DNA of 64,000 bases from assembly GCF_014596915.1 (NCBI RefSeq), contig NZ_JACVWU010000005.1, positions 372,001 to 436,000 on the forward strand, read 5' to 3'. The notes under the pieces were generated by a model. That model was given only the letters and a program-made list of their open reading frames with translations. It searched no databases and was not told where the DNA came from. The position numbers were made by a program, and so were the translations under genes. Of the stretch, positions 51,492 through 61,345 are shown piece by piece. Within the stretch, counting starts at the first letter, position 1, and every line of letters begins with the position of its first letter. Source of the stretch: Streptomyces sp. TRM68416. GTDB lineage: Bacteria > Actinomycetota > Actinomycetes > Streptomycetales > Streptomycetaceae.

Positions 51492-52112
51492 CTAGGCGGG
51501 CTTCAGACCCCGGAGCGTCAACACCAGGAGTCTGTCTGCCAGGCCCGGGTCACCCGGGGTCTCCTCCGCCGCCAGTGCGATGGCGTGGGTCAGTTGGAGG
51601 AGGTCGCCGATGGCTACGTCCTCGCGTACCGCGCCCGCTTGCTGGGCGCGGGTCAGTAGGGCGGTGGCGGCTTCTCTGATGGGGGCGCTGCACCGGGCCA
51701 GGGCCGAGGTGTCGTCGGGGGAGACGGACATCAGGGCGCGGGCCAGGCCTCGGTACTCGCTCGCGTGGGCGACCATCTCGCGCAGCCAGGTCACCAGGGC
51801 CGCGCAGGGCTCGGGCGCCCGGCGCAGTTCGTGGGCGCGGGCGAGGAGTTCGGCCACTCCGTCCTCGAAGACGGCGCTGAGCAGGGCCTGCCGGTTGGGG
51901 AAGTGCCGGTAGAGCGTGCCGATCCCCACGCCCGCGCGCCGGGCCACATCCTCCAGGGACGCCTCCGTACCGTGCTCGGCGAAGGCGGCCCTGGCCTCGG
52001 TGAGGAGGCGCTCGTGGTTGCGGCGGGCGTCGGCGCGCATGGCGCGCGGAGCGACCTGCGGTGCCGCCGCACCACCACTCCCCGCGGTCTCGCGTGAGGT
52101 CGCGCCCACCAT
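51492..52112 (-). CDS. TetR-family transcriptional regulator
   Basis: A 206-aa regulator. The helix-turn-helix spans about residues 27-75: RADARRNHERLLTEARAAFAEHG, ASLEDVARRAGVGIGTLYRHFPNRQALLSAVFED. The ligand domain is Ala/Leu-rich, with the C-terminal SBP-type helices. Tetracycline-repressor-like proteins usually control a neighbouring exporter or enzyme; no obvious partner is adjacent. ATG 52112 has AGGTGG 6 bases upstream. Confidence 0.9.
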   Translation of the reverse strand: MVGATSRETAGSGGAAAPQVAPRAMRADARRNHERLLTEARAAFAEHGTEASLEDVARRAGVGIGTLYRHFPNRQALLSAVFEDGVAELLARAHELRRAPEPCAALVTWLREMVAHASEYRGLARALMSVSPDDTSALARCSAPIREAATALLTRAQQAGAVREDVAIGDLLQLTHAIALAAEETPGDPGLADRLLVLTLRGLKPA

Positions 52113-52154
52113 GGCTCCCACCTGCTCTCGTCCGCGCCCCGGTCTGCCACCAGG

Positions 52155-52346
52155 ATGCCACCGCGAGCGACCGCGCGGTCTTCCCGGATCGCGCACGGGC
52201 CGTACCTTCTCCTCAAGGACGCCTTTTCCAGAGGTTTCCCGGATATCCCCCTGACCGTCGTGTCCTTCGTGATGACGGCCGTCGCCTTCGCCCTGGCCGC
52301 ACTCGTCGTCGTCCGACGCGGTACGGGGTGGACGCGCAGCCCGTGA
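52155..52346 (+). CDS. Possible small membrane protein
   Basis: A 63-aa frame with one convincing hydrophobic segment, IPLTVVSFVMTAVAFALAALVVV, flanked by LKDAFSRGFPD and RRGTGWTRSP, as in a small single-span protein. ATG 52155 is preceded only by CCAGG, so the start is unsure. It lies divergent to the TetR gene, which could regulate it. A strong terminator at 52375-52417 follows. I cannot name a family. Confidence 0.4.
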   Translation: MPPRATARSSRIAHGPYLLLKDAFSRGFPDIPLTVVSFVMTAVAFALAALVVVRRGTGWTRSP

Positions 52347-52374
52347 GGGCCACCGTCACGGGGGACGGGAAAAC

Positions 52375-52417
52375 GAGGCGCCCGGCGGACCCACTGCTCA
52401 GGTCCGCCGGGCGCCTC
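52375..52417. terminator. Terminator between the small frame and accA2
   Basis: GAGGCGCCCGGCGGACC (52375-52391) and GGTCCGCCGGGCGCCTC (52401-52417) form a perfect 17-bp stem with a 9-nt loop; accA2 ends at 52434 on the minus strand. Confidence 0.85.
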
Positions 52418-52433
52418 GGGTGCCGTAGGGGGC

Positions 52434-54206
52434 TCAGTCCTTGATCTCGCAGATCGGGGCGCCCGAGGTGAGGGACGCGCCGACCTCCGCGGACAGGCCC
52501 TTGATGGTGCCGGACTTGTGGGCGTTGAGGGGCTGTTCCATCTTCATCGCCTCGAGGACGACGATCAGGTCGCCCTCCTTGACCTCCTGGCCCTCCTCGA
52601 CCGCGATCTTGACGATCGTGCCCTGCATCGGGGAGGCGAGGGTGTCGCCGGAGGCGACGGGGCCGGACTTCTTGGCCGCGCGGCGCTTGGGCTTGGCGCC
52701 CGCCGCGAGACCGGTGCGGGCCAGCGACATGCCGAGCGAGGACGGCAGGGAGACCTCAAGGCGCTTGCCGCCGACCTCGACGACGACCGTCTCGCGGCCG
52801 GTCTCGTCCTCGGTGTCCGTGTCGGCCGGGGCCGCGAACGGCTTGATCTCGTTGACGAACTCGGTCTCGATCCAGCGGGTGTGGACCGTGAACGGGTCGC
52901 TGGAGCCGGTGAGTTCGGGGGCGAACGCCGGGTCCTTGACCACCGCGCGGTGGAACGGGATGGCCGTGGCCATGCCCTCGACCTGGAACTCGGCCAGCGC
53001 ACGGGCGGCCCGCTGCAGCGCCTGCTCACGGGTGGCGCCGGTGACGATCAGCTTGGCCAGCAGGGAGTCCCAGGCCGGGCCGATGACCGAGCCGGACTCG
53101 ACACCGGCGTCCAGGCGGACACCCGGGCCGCTGGGCGGGGCGAACGTGGTGACCGTGCCGGGCGCCGGCAGGAAGTTGCGGCCCGGGTCCTCGCCGTTGA
53201 TGCGGAACTCGAAGGAGTGGCCGCGCAGCGGCGGGTCGTCGTAGCCGAGTTCCTCGCCGTCGGCGATGCGGAACATCTCGCGCACCAGGTCGATGCCGGA
53301 GACCTCCTCGGTCACCGGGTGCTCCACCTGCAGACGGGTGTTGACCTCCAGGAAGGAGATCGTGCCGTCCAGGCCGACGAGGAACTCCACGGTGCCTGCG
53401 CCGACGTAGCCGGCCTCCTTGAGGATGGCCTTGGAGGACGAGTACAGCTCGGCGATCTGCGCCTCGGAGAGGAACGGCGCCGGGGCCTCCTCGACCAGCT
53501 TCTGGTGGCGGCGCTGGAGCGAGCAGTCACGGGTGGACACCACGACGACGTTGCCGTGGCGGTCGGCCAGGCACTGCGTCTCCACGTGCCGCGGCTTGTC
53601 GAGGTAGCGCTCGACGAAGCACTCGCCGCGGCCGAAGGCGGCGACGGCCTCGCGGACGGCCGACTCGTAGAGCTCCGGCACCTCTTCGAGGGTGCGGGCG
53701 ACCTTCAGGCCGCGGCCGCCGCCGCCGAAGGCGGCCTTGATCGCGATCGGCAGGCCGTGCTGCTCGGCGAAGGCGACGACCTCCTCCGCGCCGGAGACCG
53801 GGTCCGGCGTGCCGGCGACCAGCGGGGCGCCGGCACGCTGGGCGATGTGCCGGGCGGCGACCTTGTCGCCGAGGTCGCGGATGGCCTGCGGGGGCGGGCC
53901 GATCCAGATCAGACCGGCGTCCAGGACCGCCTGCGCGAAGTCGGCGTTCTCGGAGAGGAATCCGTAGCCGGGATGGATCGCGTCGGCCCCCGACTCGCGT
54001 GCTGCGTTGAGCACCTTGTCGATGTCCAGATAGCTGGTGGCCGGAGTGTCACCGCCCAGGGCGAACGCCTCATCCGCGGCGCGGACATGCAGAGCGTCCC
54101 GATCCGGGTCGGCGTATACGGCCACGCTCGCGATACCGGCGTCCCGGCACGCCCGGGCCACGCGGACAGCGATTTCGCCACGGTTGGCGATGAGCACCTT
54201 GCGCAC
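52434..54206 (-). CDS. accA2: Acyl-CoA carboxylase alpha subunit (biotin carboxylase + BCCP)
   Basis: A 590-aa biotinylated subunit, the same length as S. coelicolor AccA2. Biotin carboxylase domain (1-450): [36 protein letters not shown]-grasp loop [28 protein letters not shown] Lys/Ala-rich linker ([10 protein letters not shown]) leads to the carrier domain with biotinylation site [11 protein letters not shown] near the C-terminus. It carboxylates its own biotin and passes CO2 to beta subunits such as PccB (57292). GTG 54206 has AAGGAGG about 11 bases upstream. Over 380 bases of upstream region are noncoding. Confidence 0.95.
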   Translation of the reverse strand: MRKVLIANRGEIAVRVARACRDAGIASVAVYADPDRDALHVRAADEAFALGGDTPATSYLDIDKVLNAARESGADAIHPGYGFLSENADFAQAVLDAGLIWIGPPPQAIRDLGDKVAARHIAQRAGAPLVAGTPDPVSGAEEVVAFAEQHGLPIAIKAAFGGGGRGLKVARTLEEVPELYESAVREAVAAFGRGECFVERYLDKPRHVETQCLADRHGNVVVVSTRDCSLQRRHQKLVEEAPAPFLSEAQIAELYSSSKAILKEAGYVGAGTVEFLVGLDGTISFLEVNTRLQVEHPVTEEVSGIDLVREMFRIADGEELGYDDPPLRGHSFEFRINGEDPGRNFLPAPGTVTTFAPPSGPGVRLDAGVESGSVIGPAWDSLLAKLIVTGATREQALQRAARALAEFQVEGMATAIPFHRAVVKDPAFAPELTGSSDPFTVHTRWIETEFVNEIKPFAAPADTDTEDETGRETVVVEVGGKRLEVSLPSSLGMSLARTGLAAGAKPKRRAAKKSGPVASGDTLASPMQGTIVKIAVEEGQEVKEGDLIVVLEAMKMEQPLNAHKSGTIKGLSAEVGASLTSGAPICEIKD

Positions 54207-54589
54207 GATTGAGGCTCCCTCCTTGAAACAAGCCGAGTTTAGGGACTGCCGACACGGCACTTCGACCCGTCCCCAATGGTGAGCTTGCCCACACGGAGCG
54301 TGATTCGAGGCTCGCTCGACCCGCGAAATCCCTTGTCGCACCGCCGTACGCAGGACTCCTCGGAGAAACCCTAGTCCCCTGATGTGGTCAAGGTCTCTGT
54401 GAGAGCGTGCTGCGGCCCACTCGGTTTCTTTGTGGAGTCCCTACGAATGGCCCAATGATTCTTTGCCCCTCCCGGAACCCTTGTCCCGAGGTTTACCCGT
54501 TAGTAGCGTTCGCGATGTCTCGAACGTACTTGGAGTAACCGCAGTCCTGCTCGGACAGCGCTCGAACGCTCGGAAGTGGGTGGGGGCCG
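54207..54589. promoter_or_regulatory. Divergent promoter region of accA2
   Basis: These 383 bases between accA2 and the membrane protein gene are clearly lower in GC than their surroundings, with several AT-rich patches (for example around 54420-54500, with tgattctttg and gtttacccgttagtagcg). This suggests regulatory DNA for both genes. I see no palindrome strong enough to call an operator, and no coding frame. Confidence 0.5.
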
Positions 54590-55060
54590 GTGGTGCGCAG
54601 ACCGGTGGCATGGGTGGTGGCGATCGTCCTCTTCGTGGAGGCGCTCGGCATCGCGGCCGTCAACTGGTTCCTCGGCGTGGTCGTCGACCGCCAGGACATG
54701 TCGCTGGCGGGCCTGGACCCGGACGTGATGTCGCTGTCCTCGAAGCTCGGCGGGGTCGTCTTCGGCCTGTACTTCGCCCTGTGCGGCCTGGTGGCCCTGC
54801 TGGTCGCGCTGCGGGACCGGCCGCCGGCGGGCTTCGGCCGGATCCTGCTGATCAGCGCGGCCGTGGTGCACGGGATGCTCGGCGCGTTCGCCTGGGGGCT
54901 GCTGGGCTGGGCGGAGTTCCTGTTCATGGTGGTGGTGCTGGGGCTGATCGTGCTGCTGCTGATGACCTACGACAGCCCCGAGGAGCCCGCCGAGCCCGCC
55001 GACGCCGTCCCGGACGTCCCGGGGGAGCCGGTCAGCGGGCCGGCGCCCACAACTCCGTGA
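54590..55060 (+). CDS. Four-segment membrane protein
   Basis: A 156-aa hydrophobic protein with four predicted membrane segments ([82 protein letters not shown]) and an acidic/proline tail [15 protein letters not shown]. It is a conserved actinobacterial neighbour of maf and the carboxylase genes; function unknown. GTG 54590 or GTG 54593, after a GGTGGGGG run. Its last 29 bases overlap the convergent maf gene. Confidence 0.75.
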   Translation: MVRRPVAWVVAIVLFVEALGIAAVNWFLGVVVDRQDMSLAGLDPDVMSLSSKLGGVVFGLYFALCGLVALLVALRDRPPAGFGRILLISAAVVHGMLGAFAWGLLGWAEFLFMVVVLGLIVLLLMTYDSPEEPAEPADAVPDVPGEPVSGPAPTTP

Positions 55061-55649
55061 TGCCGACGCCCAGTTCGGCCAGCAGTCGGCGAACCAGCGG
55101 CAGGCTGATGCCGATCACGTTGCCGTGGTCGCCGTCGATGCCGTCGATGAACGGCGCCGAGCGGCCGTCGAGGGTGAACGCACCGGCGACGTAGAGGGGT
55201 TCGCCGGAGGCGACGTACGCCGCGATCTCCTCGTCGCTGGGCTCGCCGAAGCGGACGACGGTGGAGGCGGTGGCGGCGGCGTGCCGTCCGGTGGCCGTGT
55301 CCCAGACGCAGTGGCCGGTCTGGAGCGTGCCCGCCCGGCCGCGCATGGCCTTCCAGCGGGCGGTGGCCTCCTCGGCGTCGGCGGGCTTGCCGAGCGGCTG
55401 CCCGTCCAGGTCCAGGACCGAGTCGCAGCCGATCACCAGCGCGCCCTTGACCTCGGGCTTCGCGGCCACGACGGAGGCCTTCGCCTGGGCCAGGGCGAGC
55501 GCGAGCTCGGCGGGTGTGGGTGCGCTGACGGCGTCCTCGTCGACCCCGCTCACGATCACCTCGGGGGCGAGTCCGGCCTGCCGCAGCAGCCCGAGCCGGG
55601 CGGGGGACTGGGAGGCGAGGACGAGTCGGCGGCGCGGCTGATCAGTCAT
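55032..55649 (-). CDS. maf: Maf-like nucleotide pyrophosphatase
   Basis: A 205-aa house-cleaning enzyme hydrolysing noncanonical or excess NTPs to NMPs. Seen are [19 protein letters not shown], the [16 protein letters not shown] metal/base region, and [34 protein letters not shown], typical of Maf/YhdE. Position beside acyl-CoA carboxylase genes is conserved in Streptomyces. ATG 55649. Confidence 0.92.
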   Translation of the reverse strand: MTDQPRRRLVLASQSPARLGLLRQAGLAPEVIVSGVDEDAVSAPTPAELALALAQAKASVVAAKPEVKGALVIGCDSVLDLDGQPLGKPADAEEATARWKAMRGRAGTLQTGHCVWDTATGRHAAATASTVVRFGEPSDEEIAAYVASGEPLYVAGAFTLDGRSAPFIDGIDGDHGNVIGISLPLVRRLLAELGVGITELWAPAR

Positions 55650-55680
55650 GCCGTCAGCGTATCGGCGGCTTCGCCGTGCC

Positions 55681-55809
55681 TCATCTCAGGCCGGTCACCA
55701 GCATCGCCAGCACCATGGCCAGCGCCATGAGAACGCCCAACCGCCGCAGCATGCCCTGCATCTCGCGCATGTCCTTCGGGGGTTCGTTCTCGGGGTCGGA
55801 CCACAGCAT
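55681..55809 (-). CDS. mmpB: 42-residue single-span membrane protein, MmpB-like
   Basis: From ATG 55809 the product is 42 aa: a polar acidic start [18 protein letters not shown], then one membrane helix [22 protein letters not shown] recall this as the morphogenic membrane protein MmpB of Streptomyces, a tiny conserved protein affecting development; the match is from memory and not verified. A longer in-frame version (71 aa, to 55896) adds an unconserved-looking N-terminus. It lies between maf and the SGNH esterase gene. Confidence 0.65.
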   Translation of the reverse strand: MLWSDPENEPPKDMREMQGMLRRLGVLMALAMVLAMLVTGLR

Positions 55810-55932
55810 GTCTCGATGGTCGGCGGCGGAACCGCCCCGCGCCTGAGTACGGGTACTCAACTTCACCGGCATTTCCAAATGGGCCACCTGTTCCATTAAG
55901 CTAATGGAACTCCAGTCCCCTTTAGGAAGGGT

Positions 55933-57066
55933 GTGCTCGTCGTGTTCACCACCGCCTGGACCGCCTCCCCCCAGCTCCCCAGCGAAGGCTTCACCCCCAA
56001 CTGGTCCCGCGAGGGCTTCTGGCGCCAGTCACTGCGCCAGGTCGTCCGGCTCAGCGCGGGCGGCGGGCGGGTGCGGATACGGCTCTCCCACGCCTACGGC
56101 ACCTCGGCCGTGCGGATCGCGGGCGCGAGCCTGGGACGCGCCGCCGCCGGGGCCGCCGTAGCGCCCGGGTCGCTGACGCGGCTGACCTTCGGCGGGGCGG
56201 CCTCGGCGGAGATCCCGGCGCGCGGGCAGCTCGTCAGCGACCCCGCCGAACTCGCCGTAGCGGCAGGGGAGTCGGTGACGGTCACCCTGCACTTCGACGC
56301 CGCTACCGGCCCGGCCACCTTCCACGCGCAGGCCTTCACGACCGCATACCGGGGCGAGGGCGACCTGCTCACGGACGCCGACGGCACCGGCTTCACCGCG
56401 ACCACCGAGTCCTGGTACTTCCTCTCCGCGGTCGACACGGACGCCGGACGCGCCGACGGCGTCGCCCTGTTCGGCGACTCGATCACCGACGGCTTCGGCT
56501 CGACCCCCGGCACCGACCGGCGCTGGTCGGACACCCTCGCGGCCCGCACCGGACGGCCCGTGCTCAACGCGGGCATCGGCGGCAACCTGCTGCTCAACGA
56601 CTCCGCCTGGTACGGCGAGAAGGGCGTCCACCGGTTCGGCCGGGACGTGCTGGACCACTCCGGGGTGGACACGGCCGTCGTGCTGCTCGGCCTCAACGAC
56701 ATCGGCTTCAGCGAGACGGACGACCAGCCCACCTACAAACCGGCACCCGTCCTGGAGGCCGCCGAACTGATCGCCGGACACCGCGCGTTGCTACGGCGGG
56801 CCCGGCACCTGCGGGTGATCGGCGCGACGCTGCTGCCGCTCGGCGGCTCGGACCACTGGGGCGAGCGCGCGGCCAGGACGAGCCACGCGCTCAACGCATG
56901 GATCCGCGGCTCGGGGGAGTACGACACGGTCGTCGACCTCCACCGCGCGCTGGCCGACCCGGACAACCCGGACCGGCTGCATCCCGCGTACGACTTCGGC
57001 GACCACCTGCACCCGAACGACGCCGGGTACGCGGTGATGGCCGAAGCCGTCTCAACGGTTCTCTAG
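55933..57066 (+). CDS. SGNH/GDSL-family esterase
   Basis: A 377-aa hydrolase. The N-terminal about 170 residues are a beta-rich domain. The SGNH catalytic domain follows, with block I ALFGDSITDGFGS (catalytic Ser), block II NAGIGGNLLL (Gly), block III LLGLNDIGFSET (Asn) and block V FGDHLHPNDAGY (Asp and His). No signal peptide is visible. Related Streptomyces proteins are annotated as esterases acting on acylated sugars or as lipases. GTG 55933 has AGGAAGG close before it; GTG 55942 is equally possible. It converges on pccE with a 4-base overlap. Confidence 0.88.
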   Translation: MLVVFTTAWTASPQLPSEGFTPNWSREGFWRQSLRQVVRLSAGGGRVRIRLSHAYGTSAVRIAGASLGRAAAGAAVAPGSLTRLTFGGAASAEIPARGQLVSDPAELAVAAGESVTVTLHFDAATGPATFHAQAFTTAYRGEGDLLTDADGTGFTATTESWYFLSAVDTDAGRADGVALFGDSITDGFGSTPGTDRRWSDTLAARTGRPVLNAGIGGNLLLNDSAWYGEKGVHRFGRDVLDHSGVDTAVVLLGLNDIGFSETDDQPTYKPAPVLEAAELIAGHRALLRRARHLRVIGATLLPLGGSDHWGERAARTSHALNAWIRGSGEYDTVVDLHRALADPDNPDRLHPAYDFGDHLHPNDAGYAVMAEAVSTVL

Positions 57067-57272
57067 CCCGGCCAGTAGGTGCGGGCCCAGGACACCGGGC
57101 CAGGCTGGGGCAGGCGGTGGGCCGCGATGCGGGACGGGTCGGACCACGCGTCCCTCGGGGCGTCCGCGCCGGACGGCTCGACCGCGGCCGCCGCGGCGCG
57201 GGCGCGGACCACCGCCAGGGCGGCGGCCAGCTCCTCCGGTGTCGGGTTGCCCCGCAAGACCTTGATCGTCAC
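57063..57272 (-). CDS. pccE: Acyl-CoA carboxylase epsilon subunit
   Basis: A 69-aa protein. VLRGNPTPEELAAALAVVRARAAAAA then a Pro/Ala-rich part and the ending SWARTYWPG are the signature of the small epsilon subunits (AccE/PccE, PF13822) found only in actinobacterial acyl-CoA carboxylases. The epsilon subunit binds alpha and beta subunits and raises activity. GTG 57272 with AAGGAG 5 bases upstream, 19 bases behind the pccB stop, so the two are cotranscribed. Confidence 0.92.
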   Translation of the reverse strand: MTIKVLRGNPTPEELAAALAVVRARAAAAAVEPSGADAPRDAWSDPSRIAAHRLPQPGPVSWARTYWPG

Positions 57273-57291
57273 AGCGGCTCCTTCGGATCCT

Positions 57292-58884
57292 TTAAAGGGG
57301 GATGTTGCCGTGCTTCTTGGGGGGCAGGGACTCCCGCTTGGTGCGCAGCTGACGCAGCCCGCGCACGAGGTGCCGACGGGTCTCCGACGGCATGATCACC
57401 GCGTCGACGTAGCCGCGCTCGGCCGCGACGTAGGGGTTGAGGAGCGTGTCCTCGTACTCCTGGATCAGCCGCGCGCGCGTCGCCTCCCCTTCTCCTGAGT
57501 CCTCGGCCTCGGCGATCGTGCGCCGGTGCAGGATGTTCACCGCGCCCTGGGCGCCCATCACGGCGATCTGGGCGGTCGGCCAGGCCAGGTTCAGGTCGGC
57601 GCCCAGGTGCTTGGAGCCCATGACGTCGTAGGCGCCGCCGAAGGCCTTGCGGGTGATGACGGTGATCAGCGGGACCGTCGCCTCGGCGTAGGCGTAGATC
57701 AGCTTGGCGCCGCGGCGGATGATGCCCGTGTGCTCCTGGTCGACGCCGGGCAGGAAGCCGGGCACGTCCACGAAGGTGAGGACGGGGACGTTGAAGGCGT
57801 CGCAGGTCCGCACGAACCGCGCGGCCTTCTCGCTCGCGTCGATGTCGAGGCAGCCCGCGAACTGCATCGGCTGGTTGGCGACGATGCCGACCGGCCGGCC
57901 CTCCACCCGCCCGAAGCCGGTGAGGATGTTCGGCGCGAACAGCGGCTGCGTCTCGAAGAACTCCGCGTCGTCCAGGACGTGTTCGATCACCGTGCGCATG
58001 TCGTACGGCTGGTTCGCGCTGTCCGGCACGATGGTGTCCAGCTCGCGGTCCTCGTCGCTGAGTTCGAGGTCCGCCTCCTCCGGGAACGCCGGGGCCTCGG
58101 AGAGGTTGTTGGACGGCAGGTACGACAGCAACTGCTTGACGTACTCGATGGCGTCCTTCTCGTCCCCGGCCATGTGATGGGCCACGCCCGAGGCCGAGTT
58201 GTGGGTACGGGCCCCGCCCAGCTCCTCGAAGCCGACGTCCTCGCCGGTGACCGTCTTGATCACGTCCGGGCCGGTGATGAACATGTGCGAGGTCTGGTCG
58301 ACCATCACGGTGAAGTCGGTGATGGCCGGCGAGTACACCGCGCCGCCCGCGCACGGACCCACGACCAGGCTGATCTGCGGAATCACACCGCTCGCGTGGG
58401 TGTTGCGGCGGAAGATCTCGCCGTACGCGCCGAGCGAGGCGACGCCCTCCTGGATGCGGGCGCCGCCGGAGTCGTTGATGCCGATGACCGGGCAGCCGGT
58501 CTTCAGCGCGAAGTCCATCACCTTTACGATCTTCTGCCCGTAGACCTCGCCCAGGGCGCCGCCGAAGACCGTGAAGTCCTGCGAGAACACCGCCACCGGG
58601 CGGCCGTCGACGGTGCCGTACCCGGTGACGACGCCGTCGCCGTACGGCCGGTTCTTCTCCAGCCCGAAGTTGGTGGAGCGGTGCCGCGCGAACTCGTCCA
58701 ACTCCACGAAGGAACCCTCGTCGAGCAGCAGGTCGATGCGCTCACGGGCCGTCAACTTGCCCTTGGCGTGCTGCTTCTCGACGGCGCGTTCGGAGCCGGC
58801 GTGCGTCGCCTCGTCAATACGGCGCTGGAGATCCGCGAGCTTGCCCGCGGTGGTGTGGATGTCGATCTCTTCCGGCTCGGACAT
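57292..58884 (-). CDS. pccB: Propionyl-CoA carboxylase beta subunit (carboxyltransferase)
   Basis: A 530-aa carboxyltransferase, the same length as S. coelicolor PccB. Seen are [30 protein letters not shown] and [12 protein letters not shown] (oxyanion loop) in the N-domain, and [10 protein letters not shown] and [17 protein letters not shown] in the C-domain. The Asp at about residue 420 in GGAYDVMG corresponds to the residue known as D422 in S. coelicolor PccB, which favours propionyl-CoA; AccB has Ile there. Product: (S)-methylmalonyl-CoA. ATG 58884, with GGGAG about 12 bases upstream. Works with AccA2 and PccE. Confidence 0.95.
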   Translation of the reverse strand: MSEPEEIDIHTTAGKLADLQRRIDEATHAGSERAVEKQHAKGKLTARERIDLLLDEGSFVELDEFARHRSTNFGLEKNRPYGDGVVTGYGTVDGRPVAVFSQDFTVFGGALGEVYGQKIVKVMDFALKTGCPVIGINDSGGARIQEGVASLGAYGEIFRRNTHASGVIPQISLVVGPCAGGAVYSPAITDFTVMVDQTSHMFITGPDVIKTVTGEDVGFEELGGARTHNSASGVAHHMAGDEKDAIEYVKQLLSYLPSNNLSEAPAFPEEADLELSDEDRELDTIVPDSANQPYDMRTVIEHVLDDAEFFETQPLFAPNILTGFGRVEGRPVGIVANQPMQFAGCLDIDASEKAARFVRTCDAFNVPVLTFVDVPGFLPGVDQEHTGIIRRGAKLIYAYAEATVPLITVITRKAFGGAYDVMGSKHLGADLNLAWPTAQIAVMGAQGAVNILHRRTIAEAEDSGEGEATRARLIQEYEDTLLNPYVAAERGYVDAVIMPSETRRHLVRGLRQLRTKRESLPPKKHGNIPL

Positions 58885-58995
58885 CGGTCTCGCGGCTCCC
58901 TGCCTGCTCAAAAGGGGGGACGGTTACTCATCCGTAGAGTAATGGGGGGTCTATCAATCAGCAGTGCGGCGTTTCACACACCTAGGGTGGCTTGC

Positions 58996-59865
58996 ATGAC
59001 GCCGCGAGATGCCTCAGACGACAGCCGCTGGTCCGACCTCGATCGTCCGCCCCTCAACGCGCCGGCGCTGCGTCGGGCGCTGGTGCGGGACGGCGGACAC
59101 GGGGGCCTGTGGTGCGACGTGGACGTGGTGCAGCGCACCGGCTCCACCAACTCCGACCTGGTCGCCCGCGCCGTCAACGGCACCGCCGAGGAGGGCGCGG
59201 TCCTCGTCGCGGAGGAGCAGACGTCCGGGCGGGGCCGCCTGGACCGGCAGTGGACCGCGCCGCCGCGCTCCGGCCTGTTCTTCTCCGTCCTGCTCAAGCC
59301 GAAGGGCGTGCCGGTGTCCCGCTGGGGCTGGCTGCCGCTGCTCACCGGGGTCGCCGTGGCCACGGGGCTGTCGCGGGCGGCGGGCGTCGACACGGCGCTG
59401 AAGTGGCCGAACGATCTGCTCGTCACCGTCGGCGGCGAGGAGCGCAAGGCCGGCGGGATCCTCGCCGAGCGGGCCGGGGACGACGCGATCGTCGTCGGCG
59501 TCGGCATCAACGTCACCCTCCGGGAGGATGAGCTGCCCGTGCCCGCGGCGGGGTCGCTGGCGCTGGCCGGGGCCGTGACCACCGACCGCGATCCGCTGCT
59601 GCGGGCCGTGCTGCGGGCGCTGGAGTCGTGGTACGGGCGGTGGGAGCGGGCCGGGGGTGACCCCGCCGCGAGCGGCCTCCAGGAGACCTACGCGGCGGGC
59701 TGCGCGACGCTCGGGCGAGCCGTGCGCGCCGAGCTTCCGGGCGACCGGTCCATCGAGGGCGAGGCGGTCGCCGTGGACGGGGACGGGCGGCTGGTGATCG
59801 CCACGGAGGAGGGCGTCCAGGAGCCGGTGGGGGCGGGCGACATCGTCCACCTGCGTCCGGCGTGA
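58996..59865 (+). CDS. birA: Biotin-[acetyl-CoA carboxylase] ligase
   Basis: A 289-aa ligase without the DNA-binding domain of E. coli BirA. RTGSTNSDLVARA, EEQTSGRGRLDRQW (biotinyl-AMP loop), LKWPNDLLV, KAGGILAE and VVGVGINV are the family motifs in order, followed by the small C-terminal beta domain. It attaches biotin to the Lys in the EAMKM motif of AccA2. ATG 58996 is 7 nt after TAGGGT (58983-58988), indicating a leaderless mRNA. It is divergent from pccB, with 111 bases between. Confidence 0.95.
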   Translation: MTPRDASDDSRWSDLDRPPLNAPALRRALVRDGGHGGLWCDVDVVQRTGSTNSDLVARAVNGTAEEGAVLVAEEQTSGRGRLDRQWTAPPRSGLFFSVLLKPKGVPVSRWGWLPLLTGVAVATGLSRAAGVDTALKWPNDLLVTVGGEERKAGGILAERAGDDAIVVGVGINVTLREDELPVPAAGSLALAGAVTTDRDPLLRAVLRALESWYGRWERAGGDPAASGLQETYAAGCATLGRAVRAELPGDRSIEGEAVAVDGDGRLVIATEEGVQEPVGAGDIVHLRPA

Positions 59866-59936
59866 CCGCGTGTGGGAGCTGACGTCGGAGTGAGACGCGC
59901 AGCCCGGCGCCACCGGGGCGCCGCCTGCGCCCACCC

Positions 59937-59955
59937 GTGCCGCCCCGGGCGGCAC
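59937..59955 (+). terminator. Terminator of birA
   Basis: GTGCCGCCC (59937-59945) and GGGCGGCAC (59947-59955) form an almost continuous palindrome with a 1-nt centre, 71 bases past the stop. Confidence 0.6.
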
Positions 59956-59991
59956 GCATGCCCGCAGGCTGGACGTCGGGCGTGGGGCAGT

Positions 59992-60027
59992 GCCCCGTCA
60001 GGGGCGCGGGGAACTGCGCGAGCAACC
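59992..60027 (+). repeat. Dispersed intergenic repeat, copy D
   Basis: GCCCC-gtca-GGGGC hairpin then GCGGGGAACTGCGCGAGCAACC, same polarity as copy B. Confidence 0.75.
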
Positions 60028-60226
60028 CCCGCCGGCCCGCGGAGTGCCACGGCGGCATGACGGGGGGCTGGGGGCGGAGCCCCCACGGCGGGGCGCTTAC
60101 GCCGGTGCGGGACAACCGGCGATCACGAAACCCCCGGCCAAACCTAACGGAGTGAGCTGGCGCACACCTGCCGTAGAGTTGAGGCCGGTCGATACCTGAC
60201 CGTGGCAGATCGGAAGGGCAGCAGGC

Positions 60227-61336
60227 GTGACCGTCGACGACACGGGCTCCGGCACGGACCCCTACGCCGCCGACCCCGGCGAGGATCCGCTCGCCCTGCG
60301 TCTCGAACAGCTGATCCTCGGCGCGGAGCGGCGCTACACCCCCTTTCAGGCGGCCCGCAGCGCCGGTGTCTCCATGGAACTGGCCTCCCGCTTCTGGCGG
60401 GCCATGGGCTTCGCCGACATCGGGCAGGCCAAGGCGCTGACCGAGGCCGACGTACTGGCCCTGCGGCGGCTCGCCGGCCTCGTCGAGGCGGGGCTGCTGA
60501 GCGAGGCGATGGCGGTGCAGGTGGCGCGGTCCACCGGGCAGACCACCGCCCGGCTGGCCGAATGGCAGATCGACTCCTTCCTGGAGGGGCTGACCGAGCC
60601 GCCGGAACCCGGCATGACCCGCACCGAGGTCACGTACCCCCTCGTCGAGCTGCTCCTGCCCGAGCTGGAGGAGTTCCTCGTCTACGTCTGGCGCCGGCAG
60701 CTCGCCGCCGCGACCGGCAGGGTCGTACAGGCCGCCGACGACGAGGAGATGGTGGACCGGCGCCTCGCGGTCGGGTTCGCCGACCTCGTCGGGTTCACGC
60801 GGCTGACCCGCCGTATGGAGGAGGAGGAACTCGGCGAGCTCGTCGAGGCCTTCGAGACCACCGCCGCCGACCTGGTGGCCGCCCGCGGCGGACGGCTCAT
60901 CAAGACCCTCGGCGACGAGGTCCTGTACGCGGCGGACGACGCCGCGGTCGCCGCGGAGATCGCCCTGCGTCTCATCGAGACCATGGCGAACGACGAGACG
61001 ATGCCCGAGCTGCGCGTCGGCATCGCGTTCGGCACGGTGACCACCCGTATGGGCGACGTCTTCGGAACGACCGTGAACCTGGCCTCCCGGCTGACCTCGA
61101 TAGCTCCGCGCGACGCCGTCCTCGTCGACAGCGCCTTCGCCGAGGAGCTGATCCGCACCCGCGAGGCCCCGGCCTCCGAGGCGGAGGCGGCCGAGGCCGC
61201 CGCGGCCGCGGAGAAGGAGGGCGAGGAGCCGCCGACGTACCGCTTCGCGCTGCAGCCGATGTGGCAGCGCCCGGTACGCGGCCTCGGCGTGGTCGAACCG
61301 TGGCTGCTGACGCGGCGTGACGGGGACCCGTCGTAG
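60227..61336 (+). CDS. cya: Class III adenylate cyclase
   Basis: A 369-aa protein. Residues about 25-160 are an all-helical regulatory domain (LEQLILGAERRYTPFQAARSAGVSMELASRFWRAMGF) like the autoinhibitory domain of mycobacterial Rv1264. The catalytic domain (about 180-340) has FADLVGFTRLT (metal Asp), IKTLGDEVLYAA (second metal Asp), LRVGIAFG and VNLASRLTS (transition-state Asn/Arg). In Streptomyces, cAMP from Cya affects germination. GTG 60227 with GGAAGG 9 bases upstream. A low-complexity Ala/Glu stretch (about 305-325) is inserted near the C-terminus. Confidence 0.92.
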   Translation: MTVDDTGSGTDPYAADPGEDPLALRLEQLILGAERRYTPFQAARSAGVSMELASRFWRAMGFADIGQAKALTEADVLALRRLAGLVEAGLLSEAMAVQVARSTGQTTARLAEWQIDSFLEGLTEPPEPGMTRTEVTYPLVELLLPELEEFLVYVWRRQLAAATGRVVQAADDEEMVDRRLAVGFADLVGFTRLTRRMEEEELGELVEAFETTAADLVAARGGRLIKTLGDEVLYAADDAAVAAEIALRLIETMANDETMPELRVGIAFGTVTTRMGDVFGTTVNLASRLTSIAPRDAVLVDSAFAEELIRTREAPASEAEAAEAAAAAEKEGEEPPTYRFALQPMWQRPVRGLGVVEPWLLTRRDGDPS

Positions 61337-61345
61337 CGGCCTTCG

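Larger units (their letters stand above)
59866..60226. other. Intergenic region with hairpins and a dispersed repeat
   Basis: These 361 bases hold the terminator hairpin at 59937-59955, dispersed repeat copy D at 59992-60027, a TGGGGGC-gga-GCCCCCA hairpin at 60069-60085, and a possible -10 box TAGAGT at 60174-60179 for the cyclase gene. No gene is supported. Confidence 0.6.

Noticed and set aside
60202..61320. 372-codon Arg-rich frame overlapping the cyclase gene
   Set aside because: Same-strand shadow frame; the overlapping frame has a full class III cyclase active site.
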